A stretch of 43,320 nt of DNA, from contig NZ_SLZV01000028.1 in the NCBI RefSeq assembly GCF_004346095.1, positions 1 to 43,320 on the forward strand, written 5' to 3'. Positions 8,681 through 16,428 of the stretch are shown piece after piece (position 1 is the stretch's first letter; the number at the start of each line of letters is the position of its first letter). Position numbers and translations under genes: made by a program. The notes under the pieces were generated by a model that searched no databases, had not been told where the DNA came from, and saw nothing but the letters and a program-made list of their open reading frames with translations. This stretch comes from Faecalimonas umbilicata (lineage in GTDB: Bacteria > Bacillota > Clostridia > Lachnospirales > Lachnospiraceae).

Positions 8681-9969
8681 AAGAAAAACAGACAGTGGCT
8701 GCTATTTATGAGACACTGGGGATTTCCAGAGAAGTCTATGCATTTGGCAGTGAAATTGAAAAAACATTACAGGAGCGGTTTGAAGAAATTGATCAGACAG
8801 CAGAATATAATCAGTTGAAAGTGGTACAGGCGATGCAGGAATGCAGAGTCAGTGAAGGGTGCTTTAACTATGTAAGTGGATATGGATACAATGATCAGGG
8901 AAGGGATACGCTGGAGGAAGTCTATGCACATACATTCCATACAGAAGCGGCGCTTGTCCGTCCGCAGATTACTTGTGGAACGCATGCGCTTGCATTGACT
9001 TTAAGTGCAAATCTGAGACCAGGAGACGAATTGCTTTCCCCTGTCGGGAAACCATATGATACGCTGGAAGAAGTAATTGGAATCCGTCCATCCAAAGGTT
9101 CTCTTGCGGAATATGGAGTTACATACCGCCAGGTAGATCTGCTCTCAGATGGAACCTTTGATTATCCGGCAATCAAAGCTGCAATCAATGAGAAGACAAA
9201 ACTGGTCACCATTCAGCGCTCCAAAGGGTATCAGACCCGCCCGAGTTTTTCAGTAAAACAGATCGGAGAGCTGATCGCATTTGTCAAGGGGATCAAACCA
9301 GATGTAATCTGTATGGTAGATAACTGTTATGGAGAGTTTGTGGAGCGGATGGAACCAAGTGATGTCGGCGCGGATCTGATGGTAGGATCTCTGATTAAAA
9401 ATCCAGGGGGCGGACTTGCTCCGATCGGCGGATATGTTGTCGGAAAGCAGGAATATATTGATCAGTGTGCGTACCGCTTAACTTCTCCGGGACTTGGGAA
9501 AGAAGTAGGAGCTTCCCTTGGGGTGATGAAAGACTTTTATCAAGGATTTTTCCTTGCACCAACAGTTGTAAAAGGTGCTTTAAAGGGAGCTGTGTTTGCT
9601 GCCAATATTTATGAAAAACTTGGATTTTCAGTTGTTCCAAACGGAAGTGAGAGCAGACATGATATTATACAAGCTGTGACTCTTGGGACACCGGAAGGTG
9701 TGATCGCATTTTGTCAGGGAATTCAGGCAGCTGCCCCTGTAGACAGTTATGTCACACCTGAGCCATGGGCAATGCCTGGATATGACAGTGATGTGATCAT
9801 GGCTGCCGGCGCTTTTGTGCAGGGATCTTCTATTGAATTGAGTGCTGACGGTCCGATCAAGCCACCATATGCAGTTTATTTCCAAGGGGGGCTTACATGG
9901 GAACATGCAAAATTTGGAATTTTAATGTCGCTTCAGAAAATGGTAGACAAAGGTCTTGTTACACTATAA
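8674..9969 (+). CDS. PLP-dependent YnbB/methionine gamma-lyase-like enzyme
   Basis: A 431-aa fold-type I PLP enzyme of the family often annotated as aluminium resistance protein or methionine gamma-lyase family protein. Visible features are RPQITCGTHALAL (cofactor phosphate region), MVDNCYGEFVE with the Asp that contacts the pyridine nitrogen, and GSLIKNPGGG, whose K242 is the likely Schiff-base lysine. It starts within the last codons of miaA. The substrate is not established from sequence; C-S lyase activity on sulfur amino acids is a family-level inference. Confidence 0.85.
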   Translation: MLEEKQTVAAIYETLGISREVYAFGSEIEKTLQERFEEIDQTAEYNQLKVVQAMQECRVSEGCFNYVSGYGYNDQGRDTLEEVYAHTFHTEAALVRPQITCGTHALALTLSANLRPGDELLSPVGKPYDTLEEVIGIRPSKGSLAEYGVTYRQVDLLSDGTFDYPAIKAAINEKTKLVTIQRSKGYQTRPSFSVKQIGELIAFVKGIKPDVICMVDNCYGEFVERMEPSDVGADLMVGSLIKNPGGGLAPIGGYVVGKQEYIDQCAYRLTSPGLGKEVGASLGVMKDFYQGFFLAPTVVKGALKGAVFAANIYEKLGFSVVPNGSESRHDIIQAVTLGTPEGVIAFCQGIQAAAPVDSYVTPEPWAMPGYDSDVIMAAGAFVQGSSIELSADGPIKPPYAVYFQGGLTWEHAKFGILMSLQKMVDKGLVTL

Positions 9970-10059
9970 GAAGCATATAAGGAAAAGAAAATCTGTCTCA
10001 CAATCTGGAGAAACATCTGATTTCATAAAGAATTTAGGCAGATCTGGGGAGAGGATACT

Positions 10060-11307
10060 ATGAAGAATGTAATTGTAGTCGGAGGAGGAGCCTCCGGGCT
10101 GATGGCTGCAATCTCGGCAGCAAAATCAGGAGCCAGTGTCTGCATTTTAGAACACAATGAGAAATTAGGAAAGAAAATTCTTGCCACTGGGAATGGACGG
10201 TGTAATTTTTCAAATCGTCTGCAGGAACCTTCTTGTTATAGAAGTAGCCAGAGAAATTTTCCATGGCAGGTGATCGAACAGTTTCCGGCAGAAAAGACCA
10301 TTGCTTTTTTTGAAGAACTCGGCATCTGTACCAGAGACCGGGGCGGATACCTTTATCCGGGGTCTGATCAGGCAGCCTCTGTTTTGGAAGTACTTCAGAT
10401 GGAGGTAGAGCGACTGCAGATACCGGTAGAATATGGTGTGCAGATTTGTGGGATTGTGAAGAAGAAAGAACAGTTTGAAATCCGCACCGCCACAAAGAGA
10501 TACCATTGCCAAAAACTAATTCTTGCCACGGGGTCAAAAGCATCTCCGGTAACCGGATCTGATGGAAGTGGATATCAATACGCGAAGGATCTGGGGCATA
10601 CGATTGCTCCGGTCCTCCCCGCGCTTGTGGCATTGCATGCAAAGGAAAATTTTTTTGCTGCGTTAGCTGGTGTCCGCATCCAGGGGAAAGTAACACTTTT
10701 CGTAGATGGAACAAAATGTGCAGAAGATACCGGGGAGCTTCAACTTACCAAATATGGAATTTCCGGCATTCCGGTATTTCAAGTAAGTCGTTACGCATCG
10801 GAAGGCCTTTACAGAAAAAAAGAGGTCATTGCAGTCTTGGATCTGGCACCGAATGTGACAGAAAAGGAGATGGACGATATCCTCAGACTTCGGATCCGGA
10901 GGCATCCGGAACGCAAAATGACAGAGTTTTTCACGGGCATGTACCACCAGAAATTTTCTCAAACTATTTTAAGGCTTAGCAAAATTGATAAAAAGAAAAG
11001 CTGCCAGGAACTATCCGAGCGGGAAATTATGATTTTATGTCGACTGTTAAAATCACTTCGCATTACGATCAAGGGCACAAATGATTTTGATCAGGCACAA
11101 ATTTGTGCGGGCGGTGTCAGGACAGAGGAAGTTGATCCAAAAACAATGGAATCCCATTATGTATCGGGGTTGTATTTTGCGGGAGAGCTCCTCGATGTAG
11201 ATGGGATTTGCGGAGGATATAACCTTCAGTGGGCATGGTCCAGTGGGTTTGTTGCAGGAAAATGTGCTGCGCAAAGCAGTATAGGAGAAAGGGAAAAAAG
11301 AATATGA
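10060..11307 (+). CDS. NAD(P)/FAD-dependent oxidoreductase, HI0933/YhiN type
   Basis: A 415-aa flavoprotein. The N-terminal dinucleotide motif VVGGGASGLMAAISAA covers residues 5-20, followed by the family signature KLGKKILATGNGRCNFSN. LILATGSKASPVTGSDGSGY is the second FAD contact, and GELLDVDGICGGYNLQWA is the C-terminal FAD-binding end. The family includes BaiN, which reduces bile-acid intermediates in some Lachnospiraceae, but most members have no assigned substrate. RBS GGGAGAGGA precedes ATG 10060. It overlaps the next flavoprotein gene by 4 nt (ATGA). Confidence 0.88.
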   Translation: MKNVIVVGGGASGLMAAISAAKSGASVCILEHNEKLGKKILATGNGRCNFSNRLQEPSCYRSSQRNFPWQVIEQFPAEKTIAFFEELGICTRDRGGYLYPGSDQAASVLEVLQMEVERLQIPVEYGVQICGIVKKKEQFEIRTATKRYHCQKLILATGSKASPVTGSDGSGYQYAKDLGHTIAPVLPALVALHAKENFFAALAGVRIQGKVTLFVDGTKCAEDTGELQLTKYGISGIPVFQVSRYASEGLYRKKEVIAVLDLAPNVTEKEMDDILRLRIRRHPERKMTEFFTGMYHQKFSQTILRLSKIDKKKSCQELSEREIMILCRLLKSLRITIKGTNDFDQAQICAGGVRTEEVDPKTMESHYVSGLYFAGELLDVDGICGGYNLQWAWSSGFVAGKCAAQSSIGEREKRI

Positions 11308-12890
11308 TTCAGATTAGCCAATTGAAATTGCCCTGCACACATACACAGCAGGAATTGAGAGAAAAGATTGAGAGAACACTTCGGATCCGTCCTGAGGAGC
11401 TGATAGAATATTCGATTGAAAAGCAATCAATTGACGCGCGCAAAAAACCACAGATATTTTATGTCTATACGATTCATGCTTCCGTTTTGCAGGAGAAAAA
11501 GGTGTTTAAAAAAGTTCACAGCAAAAATATCACCATCGTGGAAAAGAAAGTATATCAATTCCCGTTTCATGCGGAAAGCATACCGGCAGATCGACCGGTG
11601 ATCATCGGAAGTGGACCTGCAGGACTGTTCTGTGCATACATGTTGGCAGAACATGGCTTTGCCCCAATACTTCTGGAGCGCGGCAAAGCAATAGAAGAGC
11701 GGAAGAAAGATGTAGATTCCTTTTGGGAGACGGGCAAACTGAATCCAGAATCCAATGTTCAGTTTGGAGAGGGAGGCGCCGGAACTTTTTCTGATGGTAA
11801 GCTAAATACACTTGTCAAAGATCCTTCCGGAAGAAATCGGAAAGTGTTAGAAATCTTTGTAAAAGAAGGTGCACCGGAGGAAATCTTATATGTAAATAAA
11901 CCACATATTGGGACAGATCTTCTGATGAATGTTGTAAAGAATATGCGGAAGACGATCCAAAGCAACGGTGGAGAGGTTCGGTTTGAAAGCAAAGTGACTG
12001 AGCTTTGTATAACTGACGGAAAGATCTGTGGCGTTGTAATAAATAAAGAGCAATTTCTTCCTGCGAAATCGGTGATATTGGCAATTGGACACAGTGCGAG
12101 AGATACCTTTGAGATGCTTTGGGAAAAACAGATTTGCATGGAAGCAAAATCATTTGCTGTCGGTGTGCGCGTCGAACATCCACAGAAATTGATCAACTAT
12201 GCACAATATCAGCTGGAACTGCCCAAAACACTTCCAGCGGCATCTTACAAGGTGACAGCACAACTTTCAAATGGAAGAGGTGTTTATTCCTTCTGTATGT
12301 GTCCAGGTGGTTATGTGGTCAATGCTTCATCGGAAGAAGGGCGACTTGCAGTAAACGGAATGAGCTACCATAGCAGAGCAGGAGAAAATGCAAACAGTGC
12401 CATTATCGTGACCGTGACACCAAAAGATTATGGCAGTGACCATCCACTAGCTGGAATGGAGTTTCAAAGGAAATTGGAAGAAAAGGCATTTCATCTGGCA
12501 CAGGGCAAAATTCCTGTGCAGCGCTATGAAGATTTTTGTAAAAACCGGGCAACAGACAGTTTTGGAACGGTTCACCCTTCCATGAAAGGAAACTATGCGC
12601 CTGCCAATGTCAGAGAAATCCTGCCGGAGATTGTGGCAACATCTATCGAAGAAGGCATCCGTTGCTTTGATCAGAAACTACAAGGATTTGCTGACCCAGA
12701 TGCACTCTTATCTGGCGTGGAAAGCAGAACATCTTCTCCGGTCAGAATTTCCAGGGATCCTTCTACTATGGAAGGAAGTGTAAAAGGGTTATATCCGTGT
12801 GGAGAAGGGGCCGGATATGCCGGTGGAATCACTTCCGCCGCAATGGATGGGATTCGTATGGCAGAAGCTGTGGCAGGTGAACTCAGATAG
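11304..12890 (+). CDS. FAD-dependent dehydrogenase (COG2509 type)
   Basis: A 528-aa protein counted from ATG 11304, chosen because it overlaps the upstream stop as ATGA and has AGGAGAAAGGG before it. The first ~95 residues form a small alpha/beta domain. A Rossmann FAD motif VIIGSGPAGLFCAYMLAE then starts at about 99, followed by QFGEGGAGTFSDGKLNT, a hallmark of this family, and a C-terminal GLYPCGEGAGYAGGITSAA. The biochemical role is unknown. Overlap with the preceding flavoprotein suggests joint expression. Confidence 0.88.
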   Translation: MIQISQLKLPCTHTQQELREKIERTLRIRPEELIEYSIEKQSIDARKKPQIFYVYTIHASVLQEKKVFKKVHSKNITIVEKKVYQFPFHAESIPADRPVIIGSGPAGLFCAYMLAEHGFAPILLERGKAIEERKKDVDSFWETGKLNPESNVQFGEGGAGTFSDGKLNTLVKDPSGRNRKVLEIFVKEGAPEEILYVNKPHIGTDLLMNVVKNMRKTIQSNGGEVRFESKVTELCITDGKICGVVINKEQFLPAKSVILAIGHSARDTFEMLWEKQICMEAKSFAVGVRVEHPQKLINYAQYQLELPKTLPAASYKVTAQLSNGRGVYSFCMCPGGYVVNASSEEGRLAVNGMSYHSRAGENANSAIIVTVTPKDYGSDHPLAGMEFQRKLEEKAFHLAQGKIPVQRYEDFCKNRATDSFGTVHPSMKGNYAPANVREILPEIVATSIEEGIRCFDQKLQGFADPDALLSGVESRTSSPVRISRDPSTMEGSVKGLYPCGEGAGYAGGITSAAMDGIRMAEAVAGELR

Positions 12891-12994
12891 AAAGACAAAC
12901 AATCTTCACAAAAAATTAATGTCTTTTCTATATACACTTTTTTTAAAGTATGATAAAATAAACAGAGTTTGTGAGAAGAAGAGGTGGAGTAAAG

Positions 12995-13255
12995 ATGAAA
13001 GGACACGCAGGAAAAAACACGTGGGCACTTTTTTTACTGCTTTTGGCAGGAATTGTGCTTGGCGGGTTTATAGGTATGCTGGCAGAGGGAGTGCCGGCAC
13101 TGAGCTGGCTGTCATATGGCCAGACATTTGGGTTTGACAATCCGATTGTGCTGAATCTCGGCTTATTAGTCATTACTTTCGGCCTGAATATCAAAATTAC
13201 AATTGCAAGTATTCTTGGAGTTGTGATATCTATTATTATATACCGCTTATTATAG
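12995..13255 (+). CDS. DUF4321 small membrane protein
   Basis: An 86-aa protein with two hydrophobic segments (about residues 10-32 and 52-83) separated by a short polar loop (LSYGQTFGFDNP), matching the DUF4321 family common in Clostridia. It often sits beside radC/mre genes, as here. GAGGTGGAG lies 5-6 nt before ATG 12995. A likely -10 TATGATAAAAT is at about 12950-12960, so a promoter may separate it from the flavoprotein genes. No molecular function is known. Confidence 0.8.
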   Translation: MKGHAGKNTWALFLLLLAGIVLGGFIGMLAEGVPALSWLSYGQTFGFDNPIVLNLGLLVITFGLNIKITIASILGVVISIIIYRLL

Positions 13256-13290
13256 CATCTTTACTTGTAGCACAAGAGTCTAAAGAACAC

Positions 13291-13986
13291 ATGAATCAAA
13301 ATTGTACCATAAGAGAAATTATATCAGAGGAACGTCCTTACGAGAAATGTGAACAGTATGGCGCAGGCAATCTGACCGATGTTGAATTGCTTGCGATTCT
13401 TCTGCGCACAGGGACAAAAGGGCACAGCGTGCTGGAACTGGCCAGAAAGATTTTGTATCCGGTTTATTGGCAGGATGGAATTTTAAATATTCATCACTGG
13501 ACGATGGAACAACTGATGCAGATCAAAGGAATTGGAAAGATTAAAGCGATTCAGATTCTGTGCCTGTCGGAGCTTGCAAAGCGTCTCTCAAAAGCAGATG
13601 CGTACCAGGGACTTGATTTTCGGACTCCGTCCTCCATTGCTGAGTATTATATGGAGGATATGCGTCATCGTACGCAGGAGCATATGAAGCTTTTGATGTT
13701 AAATACAAAGGCAAAGCTTCTCGGTGAAACGACAATCTCAAAAGGGACGGTCAACGCGTCTTTATTGACTCCGCGGGAATTGTTCATTGAAGCACTGCAG
13801 AAAAATGCTGTTTCTATCATACTGCTTCATAATCACCCAAGCGGGGATCCGACACCAAGCCGAGAAGATCTTCTGATTACAAAAAGAATTAAAGAGGCAG
13901 GAAGTCTGATTGGAATTGAACTGTTAGACCATATTATTATTGGGAACAATTGTTATATCAGCTTTGCCGAACAAGAACTTATTTAG
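13291..13986 (+). CDS. radC: RadC/YsxA JAMM-domain protein
   Basis: A 231-aa RadC family protein. The N-terminal helix-hairpin-helix segment contains LMQIKGIGKIKAIQI. The C-terminal JAMM/MPN+ domain carries HNHPSGDPTPSRED, with H180, H182 and D193 as the predicted metal ligands. Despite the name, a DNA repair role is not proven for the family. It is the usual gene just before mreB in Firmicutes, as here. No strong RBS is seen before ATG 13291. Confidence 0.95.
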   Translation: MNQNCTIREIISEERPYEKCEQYGAGNLTDVELLAILLRTGTKGHSVLELARKILYPVYWQDGILNIHHWTMEQLMQIKGIGKIKAIQILCLSELAKRLSKADAYQGLDFRTPSSIAEYYMEDMRHRTQEHMKLLMLNTKAKLLGETTISKGTVNASLLTPRELFIEALQKNAVSIILLHNHPSGDPTPSREDLLITKRIKEAGSLIGIELLDHIIIGNNCYISFAEQELI

Positions 13987-14003
13987 AGAGGAATCGATGT
14001 CGG

Positions 14004-15026
14004 TTGTCTAGAAATATATATGGTCTTGATCTTGGCAGTTATGAGATCAAAGTATATGATAAAAAACAAAAAACAATCTGGCGTGAAAAAAATGCGATTG
14101 CATTTGCGGATGAAAAGGAAATTTTTGCAGTCGGAGATGAGGCATATGAGATGTATGGGAAAACACCCGATCACATCCGCGTTGTATTTCCGATGAAGGA
14201 AGGCGTGATTTCCGGAATCACCGATATGCAATATTTATTACAAAATCTTCTAAAACGAGGGCACCAATTTGCTTATGGGTCCGAGTATGTGATTGCTGTT
14301 CCGACAGATGTAACGGAACTGGAAAAGCGGGCATTCTGCGACCTTGTCCTTCATTCAACTGCGAGAGCAAAATCGGTGCGAATCGTGGCACGCGGCATTG
14401 CAGATGCAGTTGGTGCCGGAATTGCCGTGGAGCGAGAACCAGGGATTTTTTTAGTTAATTTTGGGGCATCTACGATGGAATTGTCTGTGCTTTCCTATGG
14501 AGGAATCGTATTGAACCGCCTGCTTAAGATTGGTGGAATGCATTTAGACCGTGAGATCATCCAGCTGGTTAAAAATCGGTACCAAATATTAATCTCCGGG
14601 CGAACCGCAGAATTTCTTCGAAAAGAAGCAGGATTGTTTCCAAACAGGCAGGAATCTATTTATCAAGTTCCGTGCAAAAAATTAGGAACCGGCCTTCCAA
14701 AGTACAAGGAGATTCCCGGAACGTTAGTGAAAACGGCACTTCGGGAGCCTCTGTCAGACTGTGTGAAGGAAATGACGGCGCTTTTAAAAAGAACTCCTCC
14801 GGAAGTGCGACAGGCAATTGAGCAAAAAGGAATCTTTCTGACCGGTGGTATGGCATCGCTTTCAGGTCTTGACAGATATTTATCGCATGCCGGCGGATGG
14901 AAAGTGACTGTGGCAAATCAACCTGCAATTTGTGCAGTGAGAGGCCTTGAAAAAATCATACACAATAAAAATCTTCACAAACTGACTTATGAGATGTCAG
15001 TGGAAAATGACAGGTGGATACGATGA
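14004..15026 (+). CDS. mreB: Divergent MreB-like rod-shape actin homologue
   Basis: About 340 aa. The open frame has no ATG near the conserved start; TTG 14004 (MSRNIYGLDLGS) gives normal MreB length, with GAGAGG 13 nt upstream. Family features are phosphate-1 GLDLGS, AVGDEAYEMYGKTP, PMKEGVISG, the subdomain motif DREIIQLVKNRYQILISGRTAE quoted in part as REIIQLVKNRYQ, and the adenosine motif LTGGMASLSGLD. The phosphate-2 loop reads NFGASTMEL where canonical MreB has DIGGGTTE, so ATP hydrolysis may be altered. It is followed by mreC with an ATGA overlap. MreB filaments guide elongasome wall synthesis; this copy could be a noncanonical paralogue. Confidence 0.85.
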   Translation: MSRNIYGLDLGSYEIKVYDKKQKTIWREKNAIAFADEKEIFAVGDEAYEMYGKTPDHIRVVFPMKEGVISGITDMQYLLQNLLKRGHQFAYGSEYVIAVPTDVTELEKRAFCDLVLHSTARAKSVRIVARGIADAVGAGIAVEREPGIFLVNFGASTMELSVLSYGGIVLNRLLKIGGMHLDREIIQLVKNRYQILISGRTAEFLRKEAGLFPNRQESIYQVPCKKLGTGLPKYKEIPGTLVKTALREPLSDCVKEMTALLKRTPPEVRQAIEQKGIFLTGGMASLSGLDRYLSHAGGWKVTVANQPAICAVRGLEKIIHNKNLHKLTYEMSVENDRWIR

Positions 15027-15895
15027 GAAAGAAAAAACAAAATAGTCTGGCAAGTAAATACTGGCTTTTAATCCTTTCAGGGGTATGTCTGCTTTTGATG
15101 GGAATTTCTCTGATTTCTGATAAAATCAATGGACCTTTGCGGATTTTTGCCAATTATACGGTTGTTCCGATGCAGAAAGGAATCAATCAAATAGGAATGT
15201 TTTTAACAGATATTACAGATAATTTTGAGACATTGCAGCTGACAAGAAAGGAAAAAGAAGCACTTCAGGAAAAGGTAGATGAACTGACGTTGGAAAACAA
15301 GATGCTCCAACAAGAAAAATACGAGTTAGAACGTCTTCAGGAACTGTATAAATTAGATTCTAATTATGCAGATTATGAAAAAGTGGGAGCTCATGTGATC
15401 GGGAAGGATCCGGGTAACTGGTTTAGTACCTTTACCATCGACAAAGGAAGTGATGATGGACTCGCAGTGGATATGAATGTAATTGCAGGATCTGGATTGG
15501 TTGGTATTATCACAGAAGTAGCCCCGGGATGGTCTCGTGTCCGTTCCATTATTGATGATTCCAGCAATATCAGTGCCATGACACTTTCGACACTGGATAC
15601 TTGTATTGTCAAAGGTGATTTGAAGTTGATGAATGATGGCAAGATCAAGTTTGAACAATTAGAAAATAATAAGAATGAGATTGCGGTCGGAGAGGAAATT
15701 GTGACTTCTCATATCAGTGACAAATATCTCCAGGGAATTACAATTGGTGTTGTCAGTGATATTAAGGTAGATTCCAATAATCTGACACGATCCGGTTATC
15801 TCACTCCGGTTGTAGATTTCAAGCATCTTCATGAAGTGCTTGTCATTACTACTTTAAAAGAAGATGTAACGAAAGAGATAAAAGAAGTAAAGTAA
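15023..15895 (+). CDS. mreC: Rod-shape protein MreC
   Basis: About 290 aa from ATG 15023, preceded by CAGGTGG and overlapping the mreB stop as ATGA. It has a basic cytoplasmic N terminus, one membrane segment (about residues 12-32), a coiled coil (about 65-110, rich in EKEALQEKVDEL-type heptads) and the double beta-barrel domain with KGSDDGLAVDMNVIAGSGLVG quoted in part as DDGLAVDMNVIAGSGLVG. MreC scaffolds PBP2 and MreD outside the membrane. An in-frame GTG at 15014 is a less likely start. Confidence 0.95.
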   Translation: MRKKKQNSLASKYWLLILSGVCLLLMGISLISDKINGPLRIFANYTVVPMQKGINQIGMFLTDITDNFETLQLTRKEKEALQEKVDELTLENKMLQQEKYELERLQELYKLDSNYADYEKVGAHVIGKDPGNWFSTFTIDKGSDDGLAVDMNVIAGSGLVGIITEVAPGWSRVRSIIDDSSNISAMTLSTLDTCIVKGDLKLMNDGKIKFEQLENNKNEIAVGEEIVTSHISDKYLQGITIGVVSDIKVDSNNLTRSGYLTPVVDFKHLHEVLVITTLKEDVTKEIKEVK

Positions 15896-15909
15896 GGAGT
15901 GGAGAACTG

Positions 15910-16428
15910 ATGAAACGAAAAATAGTAACCGGATGTCTGATCTTCTTTTGTTTCCTGCTTCAGACAACCATCTTTCAGACACTTGCACTTGCTTCCATCG
16001 CACCGAACTTAATGATCATTCTTACAGCTTCATTCGGATTTATGCGAGGGAAAAAGTCGGGAATGTTTGTTGGATTTTTCTGTGGATTGTTCATGGATGT
16101 TTTTTCAGGAAATCTGATTGGATTTTATGCACTGCTCTATATGGTGATCGGATATCTCAACGGATTTTTTCGACGATTATTTTATGCAGAAGATATTAAA
16201 CTTCCACTGATCCTGATTTCCGGAAGTGAATTTGTCTATGGGATGTTAATCTATCTTCTCCTGTTTTTACTTCGAAGCCGATTTGATTTCCCTTATTATC
16301 TCGGAAATGTCATTTTGCCTGAGTTGATCTATACTATACTTGTAACATTAATATTGTATCCGATCATTCTAACCTTGAATCGAAGATTGGAAGCAGAAGA
16401 AAAAAGGAGTGCTGGAAAATTTGTTTAA
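15910..16428 (+). CDS. mreD: Rod-shape protein MreD
   Basis: A 172-aa hydrophobic protein with about five or six membrane helices, including the GFFCGLFMDVFSG segment typical of MreD. It comes 14 nt after mreC, preceded by AAGGAGTGGAG. Its end overlaps the predicted start of the PBP gene. It belongs to the MreBCD elongasome complex. Confidence 0.92.
   Translation: MKRKIVTGCLIFFCFLLQTTIFQTLALASIAPNLMIILTASFGFMRGKKSGMFVGFFCGLFMDVFSGNLIGFYALLYMVIGYLNGFFRRLFYAEDIKLPLILISGSEFVYGMLIYLLLFLLRSRFDFPYYLGNVILPELIYTILVTLILYPIILTLNRRLEAEEKRSAGKFV

Noticed and set aside
1924-12890. Numerous antisense and out-of-frame ORFs inside mutS, mutL, miaA and the flavoprotein genes
   Set aside because: They lie wholly within genes with clear family motifs and have no family-like sequence of their own.
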